Assembly: GCA_013397455.1 (NCBI GenBank)
Contig: VYZB01000014.1
Location: 1,108,339 to 1,172,338, forward strand
Source of the DNA: Crotophaga sulcirostris
Taxonomy: Eukaryota; Chordata; Aves; Cuculiformes; Crotophagidae
Direction of reading: 5' to 3'
Length of the DNA stretch: 64,000 nucleotides
Part shown: positions 38,095 through 52,084 of the stretch, piece by piece
How positions within the stretch are numbered: the stretch's first letter is position 1
Layout: every line of letters starts with the position of its first letter
The notes under the pieces: model-generated
Seen by the model: only the letters and a program-made list of their open reading frames with translations
Told to the model about the DNA's origin: nothing
Database searches by the model: none
Program-made: the position numbers and the translations under genes

Positions 38095-41000
38095 GAAAAA
38101 CCAACACGTCATTTTCTTTGAGTTCTTGAGTTGAAACTTAAGATGAAATCAAAAACTGTGTTAGTTCCAAAACCACAAAAGCATTGCTGTGTTAATACAG
38201 ATGCTTCCTGAAATATTCAGGGAATGTTCTGAAAGTGACCTGAGAGTCCTGCATCTACTTGGACGTTGTGGTTATGCTGCACTTGAACGCTGGACTGCAG
38301 GCATTTCCGTTGCAGCTCTCACTTAGGTAACATACGTACCACTAAGCATGAACCTTGGTAGTACAGGCCTCCACATGGCATATATTAACTGATCATGGAA
38401 CCTGATTAAAACTTTGGGGAACTTTCCCAGAGTAAAAATTATTATTTTCGAGTGAGGTGGAGTGTGTTTGAAAAATCTGACCTTCCCATTTAGCTATTTA
38501 CATAAGTTGTTCAATGTGGAGCTAGAAATCTTTCAGCTCCCCAAGCTGCTGATAGCACATGCACCAATTTTTAAGTTGATATAATAAGCAGTGTATGTGT
38601 GGGAAGTAGGAATGTAGGGGGGAAAAAAAACAAAACCAGCAAATACCCCCCAGTATCTTGCATTTAGAGTAGATATTGCGTTTATCTTGGGCTCTGTCTG
38701 TGTGAATGAAAAAAAACATGTCCAGATTTTTGATTTTTTTTAAAGGAACACTGATTTTGCTTATTTGCTTTAAAATACATGTTGCAAGAGTGGGAAACGC
38801 TCAAGAATCTAGGTTTCAATTTTTTTCTGCACTTTTTTTACTCTTCTTTCTAATGTGAAGTAAAATGGGAAGCTTTATTTTGTGACTCAGTGGAGCAAAA
38901 CTTCCATCTGGGAAGGAACTCTGCCTAGCAACAGAGGGAATGCAAAGAAATTCTGTCCCATCCAAAGTGCTATTACTGCTGTAATTACTGTTGTTACTGT
39001 AATTCTGCTTTTCAACCTCAACGGACTACCTCAGCGTGATTTTGGGAGGAAAGAGATAGTAGGGCAATTTAGATTAGCAAGTGGCTGGGTTAATGTGAAG
39101 TCAGATTCTTTAGTATAGTTCTACTTTTAAAAAAAGTTTTCCTTCCCCTGAACTTAACCTTTACTTTCATACAGTAATGCTTCTTAAAAAAACCTAAAGA
39201 CAACAAGAAAACAACAAACCAAAGCAACCCAAACCTCAACACAAACCAGAACAAAACTCCCAAACTAGGATGGCTTTCTTTCCTCCTTAAAACTTGAAGC
39301 TTAATTTTAAGTTGTTCCAGCATTATATTTTTTTTTCAACAAGTTTAAATTTGCATGTATTCTTTGAGTATGTTGCAAAGCCTTATTATCATGCACATGG
39401 TATTTTTAAGTTGTTTCCATTTTTATCCATGATATATTCAGAGGCTTTATGCTAACATGAAAACCATAATGAGGTTAGTTTTATTTACATGTAAGTTATG
39501 GGGTATAATATCCAAGTTAATTCATACTGTTTTGCTGCATTAACTTCTTTACATCCTCTTTAGGATGCAAGAGTATTTTTGTTTCTTTAGACTGGTAATG
39601 TGTTTCTGTTTTTCAGATAGTAGAGAACAGATAGCACTGGAGACAATCCCTTACAGTCTGCTTCACCTGTGCGTTATGACAAATGCAGTGTAACTTGGTT
39701 CTGTAGCCTAGACTGTAGTATTGAGCAGTGGCTGATGGCGATGAGCAAAGGAAGCCTTCCTCTAACGTAGGGCTCATTGCTCTCATCTGGGGAGCAGGGG
39801 GTGTCCTTGGCAGGCCAAGGAACGTGCCTCTCATGACTGCTCCTACCTTCTTTCACCTTCCTGTCCTCTTGAAAAGACACCACAACACTTTTATTGAGTC
39901 CTTAAGGGAGACACTGGTAAGGGTGAAAGGGCTTGATTTTTGTTATGGAAAGGGTAATTTTATACATGGAAAGTTTAGTTGTTGTGGAGAGGCTTGGGAC
40001 TTGTTGTCTTCAGTCGCTGCCAGTTTTTGGAAGTACTGTGCTTTGGCAAACTGATGTGAGACATGATACTGAAAAGTTTTGGTGTCTTGTGATCTGTGAA
40101 ATAGGCTGGGCCGATGGGCCAGTTTCTAGTACAAGTGGTTGCTGCCTGGTTCTTGCAAAATGTAGTGAAGCTCAGGATTGTGGACTGACCTTTGAAAACT
40201 GTCTGGCTTGTGACCGAAGGATGCTGCTGACATTAGGTGATTAATTAGCCACAGGAAGTTTCATTGTAATTGTCAATATTATAGTTTAAAACAGTACTAA
40301 AAATGCAAGAGTCTGGTATCTGTTAATAGTTCAGGTACTCTGTTTCATTTAATAATCTTTGTAGTCTGTCCATTTAGAGCAGTTTTTGTCTCATATAGCA
40401 GTGGAGAAAGACCTTTGAAATTAGACTGACACAGCTATGAAGCCTGAGAATTGGCTGGGGCTGCAGGAGCACAAATAGTGCCAGAATCTTCCAACTTAGA
40501 TTTTGAATTTTCTAGGTTGTGTTTCTTTAAAACCGGAATGATTTTGAGCAGCCAGAAAATGCTAAAGCTTTAGCATAATGATGTGTGGGTGTGGTGTCAG
40601 GAACTGTTATTTCCCTTGAGAATATTTGTCATCCTTTGAATAAGATCAGAAATAGATTTGAGCGCTCACTACTATGAGTATTTCTTCTTGGTATTTATTT
40701 TTTTCTTTTATTAGATGCTGTTCACCTTATTGTTTCCTCCTGCTCCCAATAGCTCTTAGCCCTTCTGCATGTTTAGTCTGCAGCTTGTCCTGTCTGCCTT
40801 GTGGGTTATGACCTGTCTTGGCCAGGAACCAGTGAATCTCTGAAAGGAAGTGGGGTGGTTTGTTGTTCTCCCGCATGTTGCGCAGCAGGGCTCCGAGCTC
40901 ATCAGTGCACTCCCAGGCATTGCTCTAATGCAATGGTGAATATTCCTGCTTACTCTTCTACTGTATTTCTCATCTTTTAAAGATGATTTGAGCTTAAAAG

Positions 41001-42153
41001 AAAAACAAATAAAATAAAGTGCCTACTTGGAAACAGCTCCATACACTGGAAGTAGGAAATAACTCCCCCAACACCGCTTGCTGAACAGTGATGGAGCCAG
41101 TCCAGTTGAGAAACTTCCTGAAGAGCCGTGCTGGAGTTAACGCTGGCTTCAGCTCCCAAAAAGATGTGGAAGGTGCAGTCTCATCTGGGAATCTGAAACC
41201 TTTTTATCACCTGGGCTGTCTTAGGTGCTGTTACCAGAAGGGGAATTTGGCTCCCAACTTCTTTGGGCTGGAAGGAAAAAGGAAAGGAGCTGCTCTGAAT
41301 TTTTATTTCAATCTGCTCTGGAAAGCGAGTCTTAAACCTTGTGTACACTGTTTACTCAGTATTCTGGGCACAGTTGCTGCATAAACATAGCTATGCATGC
41401 TGTACCTTTCAAAATGCTGTAGAGCATTGGATATAATGCCACAGGGTGAGCAAATCTGACACAGGACCTATGGGATACCCAGGTCCTTCTGAAGCAGCCT
41501 CTAGAACCCTGAGGAGATATCCTGGAGCATCTTGGATGGTGTATGAATGAGAAACTGCATAGTTTCATGTGTTTTCTGCCCACATTAGACATGCAGTTTC
41601 TAGATTGTATACTGATGGAGGCAGGCAATTTCTTTGTGTATTAGAATGAACCTGGCACAGCTTGGGTACCACATAAGCAAAATTGGATCTCATCATCCAT
41701 AGCTCGTTTTTATTAACTTCGGTACCAATATCAGCATTTCATAAATGAGAACAGCATCTCATATCAAGCCAGCTTTCTTTTCTGCTGCTCAGTTAATGGG
41801 ATCTGAGTGGCAACGGGCCACTAACTCAAGGCATAATTTTGGTAAATACTCCAGCTTTGTTTTCCCCTCTTCAGGAAGTACTGTCAATATATGCATGTTC
41901 TAACTGGCCTTTTCTGTTTACATGGGCGCTTGTTTCTTGCCTGTGGCAGGTTGCTCTAGGAACTTTCTCATGTATCTGTACTTGCAGTATCTCTTTCAGC
42001 TTTTTGTTTGCTTCCCTTTTATTACAGGGAAGCAATATTCTTTGTGCTTTAATTCTGGCAGGATTGTTGAAATTGGACTGTGAGCTTAATTTTTTGCTGG
42101 TAGGGAGTTGCTTGCCCTTTGCCAAGCTAGAATGCCTTGTTCTTTTTATATAT
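38095..42153. other. noncoding DNA, no gene recognised
   Basis: No repeat or gene identified apart from an 18-bp palindrome. A 108-codon frame at 39728-40054 has no recognisable domain. Bases 39330-39560 are AT-rich. Confidence 0.4.
40559..40576. repeat. perfect 18-bp palindrome
   Basis: ATGCTAAAGCTTTAGCAT is identical to its own reverse complement and has no loop. It could be a dimeric protein-binding site, but a single instance of this length in 64 kb of AT-rich DNA is not very improbable. Confidence 0.9.
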
Positions 42154-42169
42154 NNNNNNNNNNNNNNNN
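42154..42169. other. assembly gap of 16 N
   Basis: Sixteen unknown bases directly after a TATATAT end, so a short TA microsatellite may be the cause. Confidence 0.97.
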
Positions 42170-45100
42170 AGTGTCCTCATGGAATTTAGAATATGCAGTG
42201 GTTAATGATGTTCTTGTTTTCTATGCAATTGCAACTTCTCAATTTTTTGTGGGTGTGGACTCCCAGTGTACTTTTGTGTTGGTATTTTGAGAGGGGGAGA
42301 GTGTGTGTGTGTGTATTCAGCAGTAAGAATTTGCATGTCCTATAAGAAACTGTTTTGCATATCTGGAATTGGAATGATTCCTGATGGAATGATTCCTTGC
42401 ATTAGTAAGATTCTTCACTGGTAGAAAACCTGGAGTGGTGGTGACAGCTGCCATCCTGGGTGGACAGGATAATGAACCTTTGTTTAGAATTGTTGTCTGT
42501 TGTCTGCTCAATAATTAGGAGATGGAAGAACACTTCTAAACCATGTTTATTTAAATGTAAAGACTTAAAACAATCAATAAACACACTTCAGCACGAGTCA
42601 GATCTGCAATACCCAGCAGATGTAGCCATCTCCCAAGTAGCATAAGGATGCCTAATAAATAAGCTCAAATCCGTGAGAAAATTCTGCTCTGTTTGAGGGG
42701 ATGTGTGTTATCTCCTTTTATCAGCCTCTGAGCTGCTGTTGTTGTGCTCTCTACATGGGATTAGTAATAGCAGGATTAGTACAATACACTGTAACCAGGC
42801 AAAGGGGAGGGAGACGCCACGCTCTCAAGGTGCCTCGTGCCTCCAGGAGGAAGAGTGGTTTGGGTGTTTTGTGGTCACTGTTGATGCTGGGTTTGGTGTG
42901 GGGATTTTTTGAGGGCAGAGAGCACAGCTGTAGTCTTACCTTCTCTTGCTGTTGACAGTACTAAGCATCTAGTTTTGCTGGTCAAATGTGTTGTAATACG
43001 AATCATGATAGGCTTGTTTTGAATTGGCTAAGTGTTTGGTCCTTGACACTTATCCTATTCTATGAGATGCTGCAATTTTCAGTTGCCCATTTCACCAATG
43101 CTATTGGGAGGGAAAAGGTTGTTCCTTAAGGTTTTGTTACTGGCCCTTCTTCTTTTCACCTTGATCTTAAGGCAATTTCTTCAGTTTGTAGTTGAATCAA
43201 TGATAGTTGAGGCTATCATCTCTCTCTACAGATGATTTGTAAAAGTGTGCCTCTGTCTTCTGCTGAGCTTCTGTTTTCCAGTCTTGTGCACTGGCTTGTC
43301 ACTGTAAAATGCCTTACAGAGTCTTCTTAGAGGAAATAGCGTTACAGAAGCCTCAAAATCTCCTTTGGCTCAGGACCACACCAGTCGGGTTATTTCCTCC
43401 GTCTCTCTGAGGTGTTTTCTTGTTCAGGTATTCCTCTGCTAATCTGTTCTCATTAATATATATTAAGTAAATCTGTCTTCTCGGTCATACTCATTACTCC
43501 TGTTGGTCCAACCGAAACACTTCAACTAACCTACTTGTCCATGAAATTCTTTTCTTAGAAATCCTCTGTAAACTTCTCATCCAGTTATTGTGTCTGATGG
43601 ATACTTTGTGTCAGTCTTGAAAGCTATACATAACTGTGACCCTCTCCATTTAGCTTCACTTGCTAGGCTTTCCAAGGTCTCCTGTCACTTCTGCTCTGTT
43701 ACTTGCTTGTCAGATGTTTCACGATCCATCTTTGTGCTGCCTTCTCTGTGGCTCCCTATATGTTAATTTGTGACCTCCTCCATTCATCTGCACAGGTCCC
43801 TATTCTGTCTGTTTTCTAAGTCCCTCTTGAAGACCTATGTGTACCAAGCTGTTCAGTGAACCGAGCTGACAGATGTACAAATTGCTGACTGTTTCCTGCA
43901 TCAAGGTTCAGAAAAGTGTTTGGAAAATGCCTCGCATCTATATTTGCTGGCAGCACCCGCGAAGCAATAATACTTGAAGTGGAAATCAGTCTGACTTCTT
44001 GGTACAACTTCCCCACTTGTAACTCCTGGCATGGATGGCTGAATCATCTTCGTCTAAATAGACAGTACTGTGAACAGATGGTAAATAATTTACAAAAGTG
44101 GAGCTATGAGCAGGCCTAAGATGGAACTTCGTGTCATATCTTTCTTACTGTCATAGATGTAGACTTACAGCTCTGAATCATAGCGGACTATACTCCATTT
44201 ATAAGATGAATTTTAAATCATTTAAAAGTAAATGAGACAAAGCTGAATTTCATGAATTAGGGTAATAACAGGCAGTGATCCCCCAGAACAAAAGGCTATG
44301 GAGGGACTGAAAAGCATTGCCAGAAATTTATCTTCTACCCCTACCCAGAAGCCCTGGTCCAAAGTGATGCCAAAGCTGCTTGTAGTTTTCACTTCAGCTG
44401 TTCCACTGACATGTTCAAACCCAGCAGTAGGTGCTGTGTCAGAAAATTTCTTGGTGTTTGAAGAAAGAGCATTAACTGTGAATTTGGAAAGATACAGCAG
44501 GAGGATTAAGTTTGATATTTTAGAAGTAAGGGGCCATACTGGTAGCTGGGTGCTCTGGGAATGTTTACTAACAGTGATACTTCCGTAAACTTGGGGTGAC
44601 TTTGATCGCAGTTCCCACTGTCCAAGACCAGAGCAAGTGCTACCCTTTGAGAGAGAAATACTGGGGTCTGCAGTGCCTGGGTAAGTTACAGACCTGTAAT
44701 ACGGGGCTCCAAGTACTCCATGATGTTACTGCTCAATTTATTACAGTTTATGTTGTAGACGTGTTTTTTTTTGTTTTTGTTGGTTCCCCCCCTCCACCAG
44801 CTTGCAGAACTGTGGTTCTCTCTAAACTGTTTTAGGGGAAACAGAGTGTTAGCACTTGTTTTGATGTCATACTCCAGTGTGTAGAGCAGTAATTATCTTT
44901 CCGTCTTCCTGTGATTGCATTGAAAGCAGAACCGAGTTAAAAATGAAGGGATGCTTTGACAGTCTGCCGTGCGCGTTTGCAAATCACCGACTGAGGCTGC
45001 ATTGTCTCAGTGCTATATTTTCAACGTGCAAAACTGGTACCAGCTTTCAGGGAGAAGGTGATCGGGGCTGGCGCAACAGATCTTGGAGAAAAATAAAGGA

Positions 45101-48100
45101 AACCGAAGAGGTACAGTGGGTTTCTCCTGTCTGTTTGGTCAGTCCAGTCTTTCCAGATGTTTTAGATCTTACACAGCAGTTGGGGTACTGGCTGGGAGCA
45201 GCTGCCCGGTTGCTACCTGCAGCAGCTGCCTGTCAGAGGCTGTGTTGGCTGAGGACTTCCCATGTAAAAATGAGTGTATCATTGCTGAAGTCAGCACGCC
45301 ATATATTGACTTTCATGGCTTGAATTAGCTACTGTTTTTTTTAATAACTTCCTGTTCTAGAAGAGACTGTTGGTGATCTTTGCAGGATTGTAGCACAGCC
45401 TGCCCATGCTAGCCATGCTGTGTGCCCATACCTACAGCTGCCTGAAGTAATTGCAATTTTGCTGGCCTTTGGGTGTATTTACAATAGGGACTGTGTAAAC
45501 CCTTGAACGAGTGCTTTGTTACATACAGAGCCACCAGTGCTCCAGAGCAAAGATGGTTGGTAACATTTGCTAGAAACAAAGTCAGTCAAAATGGTATCTG
45601 GCATACTATAGTCAGTGTTTAGCCCTAAGATGCAATGGACGAGGGAGTTTCATGGCAATTGGTATGTGAAAAGTTTTATTTTTGGTTATGGTTTATACAC
45701 TGTTAAGATTCTTGTCTGTGTTCTTTGAATTTGCACTATTTAATCAAAAAAAGTCAGTGGTAAGGCTGTTATGCAGTAGTAGGTAACAACAGTGCGCCTC
45801 CTTAGTCATGAAGACAGACTCAGATTTCAATCAACTTGATGAGTAGAAATTTTGTTAGGAATATCAAAGTACAGAAAATATAGTTTTATCACAACAATGT
45901 GTGTTTTTCCCCACCATCCCCCTTTTAGCCAGTCTTGTGGTTAATGGTACAACTTAGATGATAGTTCCTGCACTGAGAGAAAAAGAACATAATTCTGCCA
46001 AATGAGAAGTTACATGATTCATTACAAGGACCCTTAATTTGCCTTATTAATTTTTTAGGAGTAATTTGTGAAATCTATTAAGCATGCTAGTCTTGCTCAA
46101 AACCGAGTGTGATCTCAAAATTGCAAAATTTCTCAGAATTATTTTTGAGATGAGTACTATCCTATGCTAAAAATATGTTGCACTACTGCAATCATTTCGT
46201 AGCCGGATTCACTCCATCACACAAGCTCTTTATCTGAAATTGCTATAAGCCATAACATAAAGCTTTTTACTTGCACACGTCTAATTGAGGGAATATTTAT
46301 TTGGTGCATATTAAATTCAAACTGGCCTACTTCTGAAGGAATATTTATTACTTTAAATCTCAGTGCTTTGAAGACAGAAGTTTTAGAACAACTCTTATTC
46401 ATGTGACAAAGTTAATTAGGAACTTGTATTTTAGTTCCTGTAATATTTGAAAGGGAGTAGTGTAGTGCTTGACAGATAGGTATAGTCAATCATGATTTGT
46501 TGACAAAATTAAACTGTGAATGAAAATTTAACTTTTATTGGGCACATTTTGAAACAGTTTACAGGATATGTATGGAACTTCAGACAAATCTGGAGCGTTA
46601 TAGCTTAGCTTGTAACACAACGTCAACTATTCTGGCTTTTACAGCTTGATTATGCATTATGGATAGGTTGTAAAATGGGGACATGTTCCCTGCGCTTGAC
46701 TTGGGGAAGCGGTGTGGCTACTAATCCCAGCTTTTTTTTTTTTTTTTATAAACTCTTGTTTCTTAATTATATTGAACAACATCAAGAGCCAAACTGGTAA
46801 GAACCAAAACTCTGTCTCAATTTTAGATACAAACTAACCAGTTAGCTCTCACTATGACCATGAAGCTGTGCTTGTGCTTTTTGAGTGTATGATGTAGCAC
46901 AAAAACCATCTTATAGTGCACTGTGCTCTCACGCTGATGATAAAGACCAAACTGATGTGCTAGAATCGGCAGGGATGAACAGCAGTTACCGGGCTGAGGC
47001 AGTTGTAGCATATCTTTAAAAAAAAAGGGTGAGAGAAGTAATTCATTGGTCGTTAACATGATACAGTAAAAGCTTTGATGTTGCACGTCTTTCACATCTG
47101 TATATTTGTGTTGTAGTGAGCTATTTGTGCCCGAGACAGGATTAAGCTTAGGAATTGGAGCTCTTTGTTCTATGATTGCAGCTCCCTGTCACCCAGCAAA
47201 GAGCTTTTAGCCTGAACTGTGCTAAATCCCAGACAGCATCCTCGAGATGTTACACATTCAAACCTTGGATGAAGGTTTGGTACAGCTTATGTCAAGAGTT
47301 GTGTTTTGGATAGATCACTTGTTAATATTCCCTAATTTATTTACTTATTTTGCTTGTAGTGTCCCTAAAATTTCTTAAGTCTAAAATACATCCTTTGCTA
47401 TTCTTGGAGTCCCTAAAGAAAAAACTTTGTCACTAATCTGGACAGAGCTCAAAGAATTCTGCTTTATGTAGGCATATATAGGCATATAGGTGCAGCTGTA
47501 TTTTTTTTAAGATTACTGTTTGTACATTGCACTTCTGTGTTGTGTGCATAATGTCTGAGGTGCTGTGTGAACTCCAAGGAAGTTACAGATAGACAGGATC
47601 AGCTAACAGCTTGAAACAGGATGTTATGTCTTTGAGTCCGCCCTGGTGCTACTGAGAAAATAACAATACTCTCAACTCTTTTTGTTCAAAATTATATGAA
47701 AGCTATTTCATCTTATTTAAAAGTATGAAATCAAAGACAAATCTCGACCCACTTCCGAACTAGCACAGGCCAAGAAAAAAAAAATGTCGGGATAGTATCT
47801 GCTTAGAATCTGCTTAGGGCATCCAATGTCTTGACCTCTGTCAGAGAGTTCTGAAGCACCTGGTAGAGGTGCACTTTATGTTCCAAATGCCTCCTAAATT
47901 ATTAAGAAGTCATTAATATATGTGGAAATTATTTGAGACTGATTTTAAATATAAATGCAACAATTCAAAATGTAATGGGAAATAGGACATGAAATGATAG
48001 TGAAGGTTATAGTATATGAAAGACTATTTGAGGAAGAAGGGGTACAACAAAAACAATAGAAAACCTGTGCACATGTGGGAGTCTGGAGCAGTTTTTGTGC

Positions 48101-51100
48101 TGGACTCTTTAGACTTTTTGTTCCTGGGATTTCTGGTGTACTTCTCTTCCTCTGGCTTGATATTCTTAAGTTGTACAGGATGGTAGTGCAGCTTATAGGC
48201 TACCAAAGCACAGATTCCCATCTTGTGACGTACTATCAAGAATAACTTTATAATACGATAAATTTTCTACAAACCATATGCTTAGGGAGATGATAGTCTG
48301 TCACAAAGTAGCTGGAAGGTGAATGCCATAGAATATGTTCTACATCTTTAACTATGTAATCATGACAGAAATGGATCTGCTGGTAAAACAGATGATCCAA
48401 CCACAAATTCAAGGTGCCATTGGCTTTTGGCTATGTATCATAATGTCATAGTTGAATCCAACCTCAGAGTATTATCGAAAAGTCAGTAATATGGCTTGGT
48501 GACCTCTGCAGGTGGAGAGAATAAATGAAGGTAGCCAGAGAGATGCAAGTGCATCAGCCTAAGCAGATCAGTATGTGTGTCAAGAACCACTCTCTGAATG
48601 GTGCCAATATCAGTGTTAAATTTTTGCTGCAGACTTTTGTATACTTTACTGGAGCAGGGGATGGATGTCTCTTCTCTGAGTAAACACTGGGCATTAGCTA
48701 GGTGGAAGCAAACACAGGAAGAGTAGACCTACTGTGAAAATATAGAAATAACATCTGGTTGCCAGGCTTAAGCAAAAAAACCCCACTGATATTCCTGAGA
48801 AAGTTAGCGACTTAAGATGCTGAATGCGTGGAGTTCACTGACCTTGGACTTTTACCTACTTATTATCTTTAGCCCTATCAGTAGTTACAGCCTTCTGCCC
48901 TCTGGCTGCTCACTTTTAAGTAAATTGTCCTCAGCTCTTGGTGTATCCTGCCTGTTGAGGAGACTTGTTTTCACTTTGCTGGAACATTACCAGCTGTTTG
49001 TACAATTGAGTCCTTAGAGTTAACAATGAAGTCAAAAGTTTCATTGAAAAAAATGGTGAAAACACTTATTTTGATAAACATCTGTCACTGTGAGAGACAG
49101 CATGGGACTCAAAAATGTGACTGTGTTCCTGGAGCACTAAGACATGTAATATGACTGAGGATCTGAAGTGATTCCTGTGGGAACTGTTGAATATTCTGCC
49201 AACAATAGCATGTTGGGTTTTAGTTAGTATTCTAACATAGCATCACTTGCACAGAAGTTTCTTCTCTGCCAGGTTATGGAAGGTATTTGAGGTGATAACA
49301 CCATGATTTTAAGGTCTCTTATTTTTATGTTACTTCACTCACTGGCAGATCTACTTAGGCATGTTTCAGTCATCCCCTGCAGAAAATGGAGCAATTAAAC
49401 CAACTCAGTACATATCTTGCATGTCACAGAGCACCTCTGTTCCTCAAAATGACTTTAGCAGGGACTGAGAGTGTGTTTGCAGGCAGATGTGAACTAACAC
49501 TGTGCTTCAGACAGCTGTGGCTGTGCTTGGAGCTCTCGCAGGCAGCTGTGGTCCAGTTGTTAACTCAGCAAATTATTGGCCAAAGTCAGTAAGGCAGTTT
49601 TGGCCAACGTGGCTGCAGAGACTCTGGTCTTGTGTCGGCCTGCAAAAGAGTGTGTGACCAACCTATGGGGAAGAGCAGACTTCCCTGCTGCTTCTTCATC
49701 CCCCTGTGTGAGAACAACCGCCTGCACCACGCGTCGCATGATGAAACCCAGCACCAACACAGCAGGTCTTCCCAGGACTGCACACTGGTTTGCAGAAAGA
49801 GAACCAGGTTTCGTACTGGTACTTCTTAAGATTCAGAGGCCATCTGCTCTAGTAACAGGCAGGCTGTGAGATCTTGGCCCTCCTAGGAGTATATGGTCCT
49901 CCAGAAATCTTGCTGTCTTCAGTGGGATTATTTTTGATGTAAGGTAGTATGTAACACAAGGAAGGGACATCACAATCTGTCTCTCTAAATTAGCAATCTG
50001 TTACAAAGATCAAATTAAAATTAAGGTCAGATTTCCATTCTCCCATGCACGTATTTGGCTGACATGCAAGTCAACAAGAGTTCTGCATGTGACTCAAGAT
50101 GCAATTTGGCCCTAAATTAATTTCATTAGTAAAACTGAAACTCAAACATGGTGTGAATGAGACATCTGTTAGTCTGCTGATTCATGTCTAAAGAGAAATG
50201 TCATAAGGATTTTTAGAATGCAGTGCTGCATCTGAGGCAGCTGCACTGACGTTGTGGATCAGTCTGTTTCAGATGAAGTCTTAAATAATAAACCCTTCTG
50301 TGATTCTTCTTGTTGTGAATGTGTGTCTTAGAAAATGCAGAAAATCAATGTGTAACTGCAAATGAGGTAGGAATGCAATGGAAGAAGGATGGAAGGTTAC
50401 CATTGGTGCTGATCCATCAAACTTAGGTAAATTGTCTCTACCCTGGTAATGTAACTCCCCTTAAATCCTCTTGGTGCTATCCTTCTACCCCCCCATCCCT
50501 ATGAAGAAAAGGACTTTAGGTATGGCAGCACATAGTGGTAAAGAAACCATGATGTACATGGGGAAATATTACCTTTAAATGACAGCTTGTTACGCTCTTG
50601 TCCGAGCTGGCATTCCACCTGCATTTTTCACTTAATTTCATTGGATTAACCACCATTTGCATCAGTGCTTTTTTCTTGTTGGGAATGTATTTGCTGCTAT
50701 GAATACTCACATAATCATGAACCTTCACTAATGGTGACAAAATGTTATTTATTTATGTTTATTTGGCTTTTTATTGGCTTTTATAGCATCTGTTTCCTTT
50801 GGCATGTGAGCTTCCCTGCTACTAAAACTGGGATTTTGGGAACATGAGCTGAAACTGCAGTGGGATGGCACTTAAAACTCCCTTTAATTTTTTCTTTTTT
50901 TTTTTTTTTTAGTGGGAGCCTGGGTATGCAGGGATGCAGGGTAGACAGCATGTCACTTGCAGTGAGAAATAAGCACTAGGAACACAAGAATGTCAGAGCA
51001 ATATCAATCCTGTTTCCATGCAAATTTCCCAGGAGTAAGAGAGGCATATTGTAGATGACACATTAACAGGCTTGTCTGTAAATAGAATGTTTTTTCAAAG

Positions 51101-51421
51101 TCTTCCTTGGGGCACCCATGACTGTTCGATGCAACATTAATGGAGGCAGTCTCCTGATAGGATAACAAGAATTTGGAGACTGAAAGAGATACTCAGCTTG
51201 CTTCCTGCCAGATTTTGCATGTCTTTGTTTTTCTTCTAAATATGTACCTGGATTTGAGGGCTTACTGTCTCACAGCAAGGGAAAATCCACCCTCATGTCT
51301 GCAGTGGCAGTCACCTCTTTTAGGAGAAAACCTTCTACTGTGTAAGTTTAAGAGATAGTAATCAGAGCAGTAAATGCAGCTGCCCCCACTGATATGAATA
51401 CAGGAGATGTATCTGCCAGCG
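42170..51421. other. noncoding DNA with AT-rich blocks and simple repeats
   Basis: About 9.2 kb. A GT microsatellite of about 8 units lies at 42299-42315. An 11-base motif GGAATGATTCC occurs twice at 42371-42381 and 42386-42396. Runs of 16 T lie at 46732-46747 and 50895-50910. Bases 45640-46500 form a long AT-rich block free of recognised repeats. A 148-codon frame at 44877-45323 has no recognisable domain. No gene or RNA gene could be supported. Confidence 0.45.
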
Positions 51422-52084
51422 TCTGGAGCACTTTGGAGTGCTGATTGACGAGACGGCAATGTGTGCTCGCAGCCCAGGCGGCCAACTGTGTCCTGGGCTG
51501 CATCCAGAACAGTGGGACCAGCAAGGGAGGGAGGTTACTCTTCCCCTCTGCTTCGCTCTCATGAGACCCCACCTGGAGTATTGTGTCCAGTTTTGGAATC
51601 TCCAACTTAAGAAGGATATGAAACTGTTGGAACAGGTCCAGAGGAGGCTACAAAGATGATCTGAGGACTCTGGGGCACCTCTGCTATGAGAGCAGACTGA
51701 GAGAGTTGTGGTTGTTCAGCCCGGGGAAGAGAAGGCTCCAGGGAGACCTTAGAGCAGCCTCTGAAAGGGGCTACAGGAAAGCTGTGGAGGGACTTTTTCA
51801 CAAGGGCCTGTAGTGATAGAATGAGGGGGAATGGCTTCAAATTGGAAGGGGGAAGAATTATATTAGACATTAGGAATAATTTTTCATTATAAGGTTGGTG
51901 AGTCCCTGGCAGAGGTTGCCCAGAGAAGTGGTAGCTGCCCCCTCCCTGGAGGTGTTCAAGGCCAGGTTGGATGGTACTTCGAGCAGCCTGGTCTGGTGGG
52001 AGGTGTCCCTACCTGTGGCAGGGGGTCGGAACCGGGTGGGTTTTGAGGTCCCTTCCAACCCAAATGATTCTATGATTCTGTGTG
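51422..52084 (+). mobile_element. CR1 LINE with complete 3' end, plus strand
   Basis: The best preserved CR1 in the window. In order it shows the end of ORF2 ('ggagtgctgattgacgag', 'aactgtgtcctgggctgcat', 'gagaccccacctggagtatt', 'ggtccagaggaggctacaaa'), then the 3' untranslated region ('ggttgcccagagaagtggta', 'ccctggaggtgttcaaggcc', 'ggtcccttccaaccc'-like) and the tail GATTCTATGATTCTGTG ending at about 52082. Compared with the CR1 family pattern, a piece around 'ctgaacatgagccagcaatg' appears deleted near 51445. The 5' end is missing, as usual. No full protein is encoded. The three CR1 3' ends in the window have different orientations and states of decay, so they are independent insertions. 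Confidence 0.96.

Noticed and set aside
44877..45323. 148-codon plus-strand frame
   Set aside because: No recognised domain, and overlapping open frames in another phase suggest low stop density only.
46660..46700. MIR-like word TGTAAAATGGGGA
   Set aside because: Too short to assign to the SINE family without further matching sequence.
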